Shown piece by piece: positions 54,267 to 61,904 of a DNA stretch of 64,000 nt. The notes below the pieces were generated by a model. It searched no databases, had not been told where the DNA came from, and saw only the letters and a list, made by a program, of their open reading frames with translations. Every line of letters begins with the position of its first letter. The first letter of the stretch is position 1. Position numbers and translations under genes: made by a program. Where the stretch lies: positions 372,001-436,000 of the forward strand of contig NZ_BMIK01000001.1 of assembly GCF_014642075.1 (NCBI RefSeq), read 5' to 3'. The DNA comes from Parapedobacter defluvii. Its GTDB lineage: Bacteria; Bacteroidota; Bacteroidia; Sphingobacteriales; Sphingobacteriaceae.

Positions 54267-55514
54267 CTACTGCGCACGTACCAATTCCAGGAGGGTGATT
54301 TCCGGGGGCATCCCCAAACGGCCGAGGTAACCCAGAAAACCAAAGCCACGGTTTACGTACAGGAACTGCCGTCCTTGCTGGTATAAGCCAGCCCACTGTT
54401 TGTAAAAATACTGAACAGGACTCCATTTAAACCACCGCGACTCGATACCGAACTGCATGCCATGTGTGTGTCCGCTTAGTGTAAGCACGATCTGTGGATG
54501 CCTACCCACCACCTCAGCCGTCCAATGCGATGGATCGTGGCTCAGCAAAATGGCTGGCCTGTCGCTTGGGGTGCCCGAAAGCGCCTGCTCAAGGCTGCCA
54601 TACCGGGAAAATGCCGCCCGCCCGCTCCAGTTTTCGACGCCCAATAGGGTAAGGGTATCGCCATCTTTGTGCAAGGTAGCTGATTCGTTGAGCAGCAAAC
54701 GCCATCCGGCTTGACGCTGATATTGCATAAGCCGATGAAGATTTTCCTGCTTTGCTGCGGATGAAGGCCAACGGACGTAATCGCCGTAGTCGTGATTACC
54801 CAATACGGAATAAACACCCATCGGTGCACGGAGATGGGCGAAGATCGTAAGATAGGGCTTGAACTCGTCGGCTCGGTCATTAACCAGATCTCCTGAAAAT
54901 AGGATGAGATCCGGAGCTAAGGACATGGCCTTGTCTACGCCCCTGCGTACGGCATTTGGATTGTCAAAACTGCCGGAATGGATATCCGAAAGCTGAACGA
55001 TGCGCAGTCCGTGAAATGCTTCCGGAAGGCCGTCAACGGGAATCCGGACCGTCCGGACCTGATACCGGTAGCGCCTTGATACCCCGTATAGCAAGCTGAG
55101 AAACAACAGGCCGCCCGAAAGCATGGCGAACTGGCCGACAAAGGGACTCCGGGAAATGGCGGTGTTTTCGGCAGATGCCGGAGCAGCCCATGCGGTATGC
55201 AATCCGGTAAACACGGCCTTGACGCCGATCCACAAATCGCCGATAAACATGACCGCAGCCATCAGCAGCTGACCCAGGAAGACAGCAATCAGGGTATGTA
55301 CGGTATATTTGACAAGAGCGCTCGGCCAACCGTTGTCAGACAAACGGCGGTAAACCAACGGACTGATCAACGCGCAAAGGCCAATACCTGTAAATGCCGC
55401 CAACAGTAACTGCCTGGCAGGCTCGTCTACACCGCTTAACCCGGTGTAGACTGCCGTAAAAGCATAATATACCAACCAGCCAAAGAATATAAGGAGAAAA
55501 AGAAGTGTTCTCAT
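54267..55514 (-). CDS. Membrane-anchored metallophosphoesterase
   Basis: 415 residues. About four hydrophobic segments lie in residues 1-150 (LLFLLIFFGWLVYYAF, LLLAAFTGIGLCALISPLVY, TLIAVFLGQLLMAAVMFIGD, LSGGLLFLSLLYG). The catalytic domain follows, with all metal-binding motifs: LSDIHSG, SGDLVND, LGNHDYGD, LSHDPSHW and SGHTHGMQ. Such YkuE/YaeI-like enzymes may cleave lipid or nucleotide pyrophosphates at the membrane face. It is intact and seems to be its own transcription unit. Confidence 0.9.
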   Translation of the reverse strand: MRTLLFLLIFFGWLVYYAFTAVYTGLSGVDEPARQLLLAAFTGIGLCALISPLVYRRLSDNGWPSALVKYTVHTLIAVFLGQLLMAAVMFIGDLWIGVKAVFTGLHTAWAAPASAENTAISRSPFVGQFAMLSGGLLFLSLLYGVSRRYRYQVRTVRIPVDGLPEAFHGLRIVQLSDIHSGSFDNPNAVRRGVDKAMSLAPDLILFSGDLVNDRADEFKPYLTIFAHLRAPMGVYSVLGNHDYGDYVRWPSSAAKQENLHRLMQYQRQAGWRLLLNESATLHKDGDTLTLLGVENWSGRAAFSRYGSLEQALSGTPSDRPAILLSHDPSHWTAEVVGRHPQIVLTLSGHTHGMQFGIESRWFKWSPVQYFYKQWAGLYQQGRQFLYVNRGFGFLGYLGRLGMPPEITLLELVRAQ

Positions 55515-55635
55515 CCGTTTTTATGTATAAAGTTGCAAATATCGGATAAGCGCCCCGAAAGCTATGTTGACCCAACGTCAAATAAATAACCGTTTCTGTC
55601 AAAAAAATCCTTGTAAATATGGAAAGCCTTTCTTT

Positions 55636-55652
55636 ACTTTGTAATTCAAAGT
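55636..55652 (+). promoter_or_regulatory. Operator copy 1: ACTTTG-N5-CAAAGT
   Basis: Perfect inverted repeat ACTTTG (55636-55641) / CAAAGT (55647-55652) just before the ATG at 55662. TTACTTTG resembles a -7 promoter box, so protein bound here would block initiation. The same element recurs at 56600-56616, within the same context ATTTACTTTGTA.TTCAAAGTGCTTTT-like sequence. Confidence 0.65.
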
Positions 55653-55661
55653 GCTTTTTAT

Positions 55662-56291
55662 ATGAATCACGAACAACTTCAATCCGAACTGCTTTCCATC
55701 CGTCACCTGATGGAGCGATCGGCCAAATTCATCTCCCTAAGTGGCTTGTCAGGTATTCTTGCGGGGTGTTATGCATTAGTGGGAGCAGCACTGGGATACC
55801 GTGAGGTATACGGATTTGCCAGTAAAATGGGCTATCGGGATCACTATGTAACCGAAGAGGAAGTGTTGGTGAAGCTGATCGTGATCGCATCAACCGTACT
55901 GCTTTTGTCGGTGGGCACGGCCATTTGGCTATCCGCACGGAAGGCCCGCAAACAGGGTCAGGGTATATGGAATCCGGCAAGCCGCGGACTACTCAAAGCG
56001 GTGGGCGTACCACTGGTTACAGGGGGCCTGTTCGTGCTGGTCATGATTGCCCGCGGAACCTACGGATTGGTGGCTCCGGCCTGCTTGATTTTCTACGGAC
56101 TGGCGCTGGTGGCTGGCGGGCAGTATACCTACCGGGACGTGAAGGGTTTGGGAGTTCTACAAATCGCATTGGGGCTGCTGGCAGCGTGCCTGCCGGGCTA
56201 TGGTATTATTTTCTGGTCGCTCGGATTCGGCGTGTTGCACATCTTTTACGGCTTTATCATGTACTTCAAATACGACCGGAGGGTAGCGTGA
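55662..56291 (+). CDS. Membrane protein of unknown function, linked to CreD locus
   Basis: 209 residues with about six hydrophobic helices (SLSGLSGILAGCYALVGAAL, LIVIASTVLLLSVGTAIWLS, AVGVPLVTGGLFVLVMI, LVAPACLIFYGLALVAGG, ILQIALGLLAACLPGYG-like and FWSLGFGVLHIFYGFIMYF). The N-terminal SIRHLMERSAKFISLSG precedes helix one. I recognise no family. Its stop overlaps the winged-helix regulator's start (GTGATG), so both are co-translated; the promoter carries operator copy 1. The same gene order of membrane protein, regulator and CreD in Bacteroidota suggests a stress-related envelope function. Confidence 0.8.
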   Translation: MNHEQLQSELLSIRHLMERSAKFISLSGLSGILAGCYALVGAALGYREVYGFASKMGYRDHYVTEEEVLVKLIVIASTVLLLSVGTAIWLSARKARKQGQGIWNPASRGLLKAVGVPLVTGGLFVLVMIARGTYGLVAPACLIFYGLALVAGGQYTYRDVKGLGVLQIALGLLAACLPGYGIIFWSLGFGVLHIFYGFIMYFKYDRRVA

Positions 56292-56584
56292 TGCTCGAAC
56301 ATTTCGACAAGGCGTTTGAAAACCGGGTGCGCCTGCAGATCATGGCGGTACTGGCAGCCAATGAGCGGTACGATTTCAATGCACTTAAGGAATTGCTGGG
56401 GGTGACCGATGGCAACCTCGCCTCACACCTTAAAGCATTGGAGAAGGTGGCATACATTGAAGTCAATAAATCGTTCGTGGGGCGTAAGACCAATACCAGT
56501 TACCAAGCCTCTGAAAAAGGGAAAAAGGCATTTGCCAAACACCTGGAAACCCTGGAAAATTTAATCAAACAACAGAAACAATAA
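56291..56584 (+). CDS. Winged-helix transcriptional regulator
   Basis: 97 residues from the ATG at 56291. The whole protein is a winged helix-turn-helix of the ArsR/MarR-like class: FENRVRLQIMAVLAANERYD, the recognition region LLGVTDGNLASHLKALEKVA and wing SFVGRKTNTSYQASEKGKKA. There are no metal-binding Cys clusters. It lies between two copies of an ACTTTG-N5-CAAAGT palindrome, so it probably represses its own operon and the following creD (inference). Start/stop overlap with the upstream membrane protein gene keeps the pair coupled. Confidence 0.9.
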   Translation: MLEHFDKAFENRVRLQIMAVLAANERYDFNALKELLGVTDGNLASHLKALEKVAYIEVNKSFVGRKTNTSYQASEKGKKAFAKHLETLENLIKQQKQ

Positions 56585-56599
56585 TTTTTTTGCTTATTT

Positions 56600-56616
56600 A
56601 CTTTGTATTTCAAAGT
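56600..56616 (+). promoter_or_regulatory. Operator copy 2: ACTTTG-N5-CAAAGT
   Basis: ACTTTG (56600-56605) / CAAAGT (56611-56616), identical arms to copy 1 with TATTT as spacer, lies between the regulator stop and the creD ATG at 56636. The flanks match copy 1 as well (TTTA before, GCTTTT after). This implies a second, jointly controlled promoter. Confidence 0.65.
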
Positions 56617-56635
56617 GCTTTTAAAAACTGATAAA

Positions 56636-58090
56636 ATGGAAACAAAAACACAATTGACATCGGGATTGGGCTACTGGCTCAATAATTCGGTAACCCTTAA
56701 ACTTTTTGTAATCGGCCTGTTGGCCATTGTATTGCTGATTCCCTCATTCCAGGTAACTTCCCTCATCCGGGAACGGCAGCAACGGCAGCGGAGTGTAGTC
56801 GCAGAAATTGGCCGCAGTTGGTCCGGACCCCAGGTATTGGGCGGCCCGGTGTTGGTAGTGCCTTATAAAACGATGGTCAAGACCGTAGTGGGTGACGTGG
56901 AAAAGCTGGAAGAGCGTGTCCAACACCTTTACATGCTGCCGGAAGACTTGCACATTGCTGCCGAAACGGATACCAAGCTATTGCACCGCGGTATTTTTGA
57001 TGCGGCGGTGTACGAGGCAAAGGTGGGTATGAAAGGCCGGTTTGGACCATTGGACTTAGCTAAAGCCGATGTAACACCCGAGCAGGTCTTGTGGGAGAAA
57101 GCACGGCTCGCCATCGGCGTTGGCGACCTCCGGGGCCTTAAGAACAGCCCAACCATCACGCTCGGTGAACAGGCGTACGAACCCGAAACGGAATATGCAG
57201 ACATCGGGGTATTTAGCAATAACCTCGTGACTGCTCCTAAGCTATCCGGTGAGCCGTGGGAACAACTTCCCTTTGCCTTGACGCTCGACCTTCGCGGCAG
57301 CGAGAGCCTCCGCTTCCTGCAACTGGCCAAACATACCCACGTGGAGGCTTCGGGCAATTGGGGTGCACCGAAATTTTTCGGGAAGTTTCTGCCCGATGAG
57401 CGTGAAATCCGGGATTCAGGCTTTACTGCCCAATGGGAAGTACCGCACTTTTCGCGGACGCTGCCGCAGCAATGGACCGCCGCCCAAGCCACCATCGGCG
57501 AGCGCATCGAACCGGACGGAAGCGATGACTACTACGAAGCGGTGACATTTGCCGATATGCCCGTAGCCGCATCGGCAGATAAAACACACGAAGCCACGGG
57601 ATTCGGCATCCAGTTTCTCCAACCGGTAGATCATTACCAAAAAGCGGAACGCACCGCTAAATATGCCATCCTGATCATTGTGCTGACATTTGTAGCACTG
57701 TTTTTTACGGAGGTGATTACCAAACGCCGGATACACATCATCCAATATGTGCTCATCGGTGCGGCGATGATTGTGTACTATACGTTGCTGCTTTCGTTTT
57801 CAGAACAGGTGGGCTTCAATGCGGCTTATGCAATCGCTTCAGTGGCTACCATTGCCTTGATTGGTGGCTTCCTGGCGCAACTGCTGCACCGGCGCCGGGT
57901 AGCGCTGATTTTCTCCGCGATACTCACGGTATTCTACGTGTTTATTTTTGTGATCATCCAGTTGCAGGATATGGCGTTATTATTTGGTAGCATCGGATTG
58001 TTTATCACAGTAGCGCTGCTGATGTATTTTTCGGGACGCATCAACTGGATGCGTACAGATACGGACGAAGTTGCGGTACAGGCACCCTGA
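56636..58090 (+). CDS. creD: CreD-family inner-membrane protein
   Basis: 484 residues from the ATG at 56636. An N-terminal hydrophobic helix (LKLFVIGLLAIVLLIPSFQV), a long periplasmic domain with the CreD-typical GGPVLVVPYK and PQQWTAAQATIGERIEPDGS, then a cluster of C-terminal helices (YAILIIVLTFVALFFTEVI, HIIQYVLIGAAMIVYYTLLL). CreD affects envelope integrity and beta-lactam or colicin response in enterobacteria. Here it belongs with a membrane protein and winged-helix regulator and shares their operator. It ends in MRTDTDEVAVQAP, slightly long but ordinary. Confidence 0.9.
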   Translation: METKTQLTSGLGYWLNNSVTLKLFVIGLLAIVLLIPSFQVTSLIRERQQRQRSVVAEIGRSWSGPQVLGGPVLVVPYKTMVKTVVGDVEKLEERVQHLYMLPEDLHIAAETDTKLLHRGIFDAAVYEAKVGMKGRFGPLDLAKADVTPEQVLWEKARLAIGVGDLRGLKNSPTITLGEQAYEPETEYADIGVFSNNLVTAPKLSGEPWEQLPFALTLDLRGSESLRFLQLAKHTHVEASGNWGAPKFFGKFLPDEREIRDSGFTAQWEVPHFSRTLPQQWTAAQATIGERIEPDGSDDYYEAVTFADMPVAASADKTHEATGFGIQFLQPVDHYQKAERTAKYAILIIVLTFVALFFTEVITKRRIHIIQYVLIGAAMIVYYTLLLSFSEQVGFNAAYAIASVATIALIGGFLAQLLHRRRVALIFSAILTVFYVFIFVIIQLQDMALLFGSIGLFITVALLMYFSGRINWMRTDTDEVAVQAP

Positions 58091-58098
58091 CGTTTGTT

Positions 58099-58122
58099 AA
58101 ATGCGTAAAATCGCATTTTACG
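58099..58122. other. Two mutually exclusive overlapping hairpins after creD
   Basis: AAATGCG (58099-58105)/CGCATTT (58112-58118) and CGTAAAA (58104-58110)/TTTTACG (58116-58122) are both perfect 7-bp stems that share bases, so only one can form. They lie between the creD stop (58090) and the next gene (58158). The second could serve as a weak terminator. Confidence 0.4.
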
Positions 58123-58157
58123 TTTGCATAAAGCACTGGCTTTTGCTATAATTGAAC

Positions 58158-59027
58158 ATGCGTATAGTTAATCGATCAGTTGCTTTATTGTTTTTCGTGT
58201 GTATCGCCTGCGGTTTGCATGCGCAGACCGCAGACACGCTCCGGGTATTGGCAATCGGAAACAGTTTTTCTGAGGACGCCGTTGAGCAATATCTCCACGA
58301 AATGGCGGAAGTAACGGGTAAGCCGCTGCTCATTGGCAACCTGTACATCGGCGGGGCGCCCCTGTCGTTGCACTGGAACAATGTACAATCCGATAACGCG
58401 GCTTACAGTTATCGGAAAATCAACGTGGATGGTCAAAAAACCACAACGGAAAAAGTCAGCATCCGTACGGCGTTGCAGGACGAGCGCTGGGATTATGTAT
58501 CGCTCCAGCAGGCTAGTCCGCTATCGGGGCAGTTTGATACGTATGTACGGCCGCTTAAAGGTGTGTACCGGTACGTAGACAGCGTGACCGGTGGAAAGGT
58601 GCGTTTGATCTGGCACCAAACCTGGGCCTATTCACCCACTTCCACGCATGAAGGCTTCGCGAATTACAACCGTGACCAGCAGACCATGTATCGGGCCATC
58701 ATGGACGCTTCTGCAAAAGCCAAAACGTTGATGCCCTTTAATCGGCTGATCCCCAGCGGTACGGCTATCCAGAACGCACGTACGGCACTGGGGGATGACT
58801 TAACACGGGATGGGTATCACCTGGATCTGCACATCGGGCGGTTCATTGCGGCTTGTACCTGGTTTGAATCGCTGTTTGGCGAGCAGGCCCCTGTAACGAA
58901 GTACCGCCCGGAACAGGTGTCCGAAAGGGAAGCTCAAGTGGCACAGCAGGCCGCACATGCGGCGGTACAGCAGCCTTTTTCGGTCACAGAAATAGCGGTG
59001 GAAGAAGCCGGGGAGGTAGGCCGGTGA
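58158..59027 (+). CDS. DUF4886 (SGNH-hydrolase-like) secreted protein
   Basis: 289 residues from the ATG at 58158 (a TTG at 58152 would add two). After the signal peptide (ending HAQ) comes LRVLAIGNSFSEDAVEQYLH, with the GNS nucleophile block of SGNH hydrolases, and later GDDLTRDGYHLDLHIGRFIA containing the DxxH dyad. Family DUF4886 is common in Bacteroidota glycan loci and probably removes acyl groups from glycans. The stop overlaps the next gene's GTG start (GTGA at 59024-59027), so an acyl-transfer or hydrolysis pair is plausible. Confidence 0.9.
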   Translation: MRIVNRSVALLFFVCIACGLHAQTADTLRVLAIGNSFSEDAVEQYLHEMAEVTGKPLLIGNLYIGGAPLSLHWNNVQSDNAAYSYRKINVDGQKTTTEKVSIRTALQDERWDYVSLQQASPLSGQFDTYVRPLKGVYRYVDSVTGGKVRLIWHQTWAYSPTSTHEGFANYNRDQQTMYRAIMDASAKAKTLMPFNRLIPSGTAIQNARTALGDDLTRDGYHLDLHIGRFIAACTWFESLFGEQAPVTKYRPEQVSEREAQVAQQAAHAAVQQPFSVTEIAVEEAGEVGR

Positions 59028-60154
59028 CGGCCAGAATTCACTCCATTGATCGGGTACGCGGGTTCGTGATGTTACTGATGGCGCTTGACCACATCCGTGA
59101 CCTGATGCACATCGGATCGCTTTCTGGAGATCCTACTGATTTGTCTGCGACTACGCCGGCCTTGTTTCTTACTCGGTGGGTTACCCATCTCTGCGCACCG
59201 ACATTTGTGCTGCTGTCAGGCGCATCGGCTTATCTTTCTTTGCAGAAACGGGGCGATATCGGAGCAGCCCGACGGTTTCTCATCGGCCGGGGTCTGTGGC
59301 TTGTGATTCTTGAATTTACGGTCGTCAATTTCGGGATTTGGTTTGATGTGCATTTCGAAGTGTTTCTCCTGCAAGTTATTGCTGCCATTGGTTTGGGTTT
59401 CGTCGTGCTGGGTGCATTGCTTACGTGGAATCCAAAAATCCTGGGAATCATCGGCGTGGGCATCGTTGCACTGCAGCATGTATTTTCTTCCACAACGTCG
59501 CATCTCTTCGTGCCTGGATTGATTCCCCTCGGTGAAAATCACAACCTGTTGGTTGGGTATCCCCCGATACCCTGGATCGCAATTTTGTTGGTGGGTTTTG
59601 GGTGCGGCAGGTGGTTTGAACATACCCGGTTGGATAGACGACGGTTGTTTGCCATCGTCGGGCTAGTTTGTATCGGATTATTTGTGGTACTACGGGCGCT
59701 CAATGTATATGGAGATCCGGCACCTTGGAGTATCCAGCAGAACGGGTTATTTACGTGCTTGTCATTTATCAACGTGACCAAATATCCGCCGTCGTTACTG
59801 TTTGACCTGCTGATGCTCGGCTGGATGTTTTTATTGCTTTCGCTGGCCGAATGTGCGGGTAACCGCATGACGGCGGTTTTGGAAGTCTACGGTAGGGTAC
59901 CGCTGTTCTATTACTTATGGCATTGGTATTTGATCCATCCCCTTTTATTCATCGTACTGTTTGCACAGGGGTTTTCACCGGCTGATTTCAGGTTTGGATT
60001 CAACTTCGGTAGGCCGGAAGGCACCAGTGGATTGGAACTTTGGGCAGTCTATTTGCTGTGGCTCGGAGTGATCGCTGCATTGTACCCAGTTTGCCGTTGG
60101 TACGACCAATATAAGCAGCGAAACCGAAAGCAGAAGTGGCTGAGTTACCTTTAA
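59024..60154 (+). CDS. DUF1624 / heparan-alpha-glucosaminide acetyltransferase-like membrane protein
   Basis: 376 residues, starting with GTG at 59024 that overlaps the previous stop; the first residues RIHSIDRVRGFVMLLMALDH are the DUF1624 hallmark. About ten hydrophobic helices follow (FLTRWVTHLCAPTFVLLSGA, LVILEFTVVNFGIWFDVHFE and others). The conserved early His/Asp and GASAYL segments match proteins related to the lysosomal HGSNAT acetyltransferase, so it may transfer acyl groups across the inner membrane. Translational coupling to the DUF4886 hydrolase gene supports a shared acyl-related role (inference). Confidence 0.85.
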   Translation: MTARIHSIDRVRGFVMLLMALDHIRDLMHIGSLSGDPTDLSATTPALFLTRWVTHLCAPTFVLLSGASAYLSLQKRGDIGAARRFLIGRGLWLVILEFTVVNFGIWFDVHFEVFLLQVIAAIGLGFVVLGALLTWNPKILGIIGVGIVALQHVFSSTTSHLFVPGLIPLGENHNLLVGYPPIPWIAILLVGFGCGRWFEHTRLDRRRLFAIVGLVCIGLFVVLRALNVYGDPAPWSIQQNGLFTCLSFINVTKYPPSLLFDLLMLGWMFLLLSLAECAGNRMTAVLEVYGRVPLFYYLWHWYLIHPLLFIVLFAQGFSPADFRFGFNFGRPEGTSGLELWAVYLLWLGVIAALYPVCRWYDQYKQRNRKQKWLSYL

Positions 60155-60277
60155 TTAGTATATTTGGAGACAGTGCTTGTAAATACAAGATATAGTACCG
60201 ATATTTCCGCCCTAGCAATTGTTTCTCAACGGTAGCGGAGGGAACGATAAAGTTTTTTTTATTTCGTATAAAATTAT

Positions 60278-60297
60278 AGTTGCATTTGGAAGCAACT
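60278..60297 (+). promoter_or_regulatory. Inverted repeat at promoter of the sugar MFS gene
   Basis: AGTTGC (60278-60283)/GCAACT (60292-60297) with an 8-bp spacer overlaps TGCATTTG, close to the TAnnTTTG -7 box, 35 bp before the ATG at 60332. Layout parallels the palindrome over the promoter at 19190-19208. Confidence 0.45.
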
Positions 60298-60331
60298 TTA
60301 TCTAAGTTTGGCCGATTATAAATAGAAAATT

Positions 60332-61744
60332 ATGACGCAATCTCAGGATGCTAAATCGAATTACAGCGTTTCTTTAGCCACTTTAACTACCTTGTTTTTC
60401 ATGTGGGGGTTTATCACGTGCATGAATGATATCCTCATTCCGCACTTGAAAGAGCTGTTTCAGCTGAATTATTTCCAGGCAATGCTGGTGCAATTCGCTT
60501 TTTTTGGAGCATACTTTATTGGCTCGGTGATTTATTTTGCCGTATCCTATTTTTCCGGCGATCCGATCAATAAAATTGGGTATAAAGGGGGGATCATCAT
60601 CGGTTTATTGATTTCGGCACTGGGATGCCTGTTGTTTTATCCGGCAGAACAGATGGCCATCTACCCCATGTTTTTACTGGCATTGTTTACCCTTGGGTTG
60701 GGGTTTACGCTGCTGCAGATTTCCGCCAATCCCTACGTGGCCATTCTTGGGCCGCCCGAAGGGGCGTCCAGCAGGCTTAACCTGGCACAGGCATTTAACT
60801 CGTTGGGTACAACCATCGCACCTGTACTAGGAGGATACCTGATTTTTGAATTTTTTGCCGAGGGCGGCGAAATTACGCCGGATGCGACCAAGATTCCCTA
60901 CCTGATATTCGGATTGCTATTTGTATTGCTGGCAGTATTCGTCCGGATGATCAAGCTACCCCGGTTTAAAGCCGAAGAAGTGGGTGGCGGTAAATTGGGT
61001 GCATTGGCTTTCCCGCAATTGCGCGGCGGGGTATTGGGCATTTTCTTTTATGTCGGTGCAGAAGTGGCAATTGGGAGTCTGATCATCAGTTTTATCAGTC
61101 AACCGGATGTGATGGGACTGGATGAGCATGTGGGTAAAAATTACCTGGCTTTGTATTGGGGCGGAGCAATGATCGGCCGCTTCCTGGGTTCGATTTCACT
61201 GAACGACAAATTGAACGCGACGAAGAAGGCTAGTTACATGGTGCTGGCGGCGATTGCTGTTTTTTTGGTCATCTATAGCATCGTCGACCTCTCTTTCAAC
61301 CAGATCGCTACATTCCTTATTTTTATCGTACTGAATTTTGTGGCATTTGCCATTGGTAGGTCGGTAGCCGCCCGTGCGTTGACGGTATTTGCATTGGTAA
61401 ATATCGGGCTGATACTTGCCACGGTATTGGGCTCCGGCAGCTGGGCTATGTGGACATTGCTGGCCGTGGGATTATTCAATTCCATCATGTGGTCTAATAT
61501 CTTTACGCTGGCCATTACCGGGTTGGGCGCGCACACCAGTCAGGGTGCCTCGTTGCTTGTAATGGGCATCCTGGGGGGAGCACTGATTCCGCTTTTGCAG
61601 GGATGGATGGCCGATGTCGTTGGGTTGAAACCTTCCTTTATCATACCGGCAATCTGTTACGCGTATGTTGCCGGGTACGGGCTGTATTGCAGCCGCAAGC
61701 TGGGAAAGGTCACGCAATCTGAGCCGGTGGCAGGAGGACATTAA
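60332..61744 (+). CDS. Sugar MFS transporter, FucP/GluP-like
   Basis: 470 residues, twelve predicted helices. TTLFFMWGFITCMNDILIPH at the N-terminus is the FucP/GluP signature, and ISANPYVAILGPPEGASSRL with LNLAQAFNSLGTTIAPVLGG are family-typical. Such permeases co-transport fucose, glucose, galactose or N-acetylglucosamine with protons. The gene has its own promoter with a palindrome and is followed by a second sugar transporter of a different family 160 bp later, suggesting a nutrient-switch region. It is complete. Confidence 0.95.
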   Translation: MTQSQDAKSNYSVSLATLTTLFFMWGFITCMNDILIPHLKELFQLNYFQAMLVQFAFFGAYFIGSVIYFAVSYFSGDPINKIGYKGGIIIGLLISALGCLLFYPAEQMAIYPMFLLALFTLGLGFTLLQISANPYVAILGPPEGASSRLNLAQAFNSLGTTIAPVLGGYLIFEFFAEGGEITPDATKIPYLIFGLLFVLLAVFVRMIKLPRFKAEEVGGGKLGALAFPQLRGGVLGIFFYVGAEVAIGSLIISFISQPDVMGLDEHVGKNYLALYWGGAMIGRFLGSISLNDKLNATKKASYMVLAAIAVFLVIYSIVDLSFNQIATFLIFIVLNFVAFAIGRSVAARALTVFALVNIGLILATVLGSGSWAMWTLLAVGLFNSIMWSNIFTLAITGLGAHTSQGASLLVMGILGGALIPLLQGWMADVVGLKPSFIIPAICYAYVAGYGLYCSRKLGKVTQSEPVAGGH

Positions 61745-61783
61745 AAGTAAAGTCCCCCTATGCGCCGATGCTGTTGTCATCGC

Positions 61784-61813
61784 GGTGCATTGGCAAATGG
61801 TGCATTGGCAAAT
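61784..61813. repeat. 15-bp perfect tandem duplication
   Basis: GGTGCATTGGCAAAT is repeated without a gap at 61784-61798 and 61799-61813 in the gap between two transporter genes. Short tandem duplication of this type arises by slippage; copy number could vary between isolates. Confidence 0.8.
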
Positions 61814-61904
61814 AGTGTATCAACCTACGCAAATTTTGTGTGGGCCTTCCCTGATTTTGTGGGTTAATTTTGCGGACGCAATTAGATAGCCAATAAAGAT
61901 CCCC

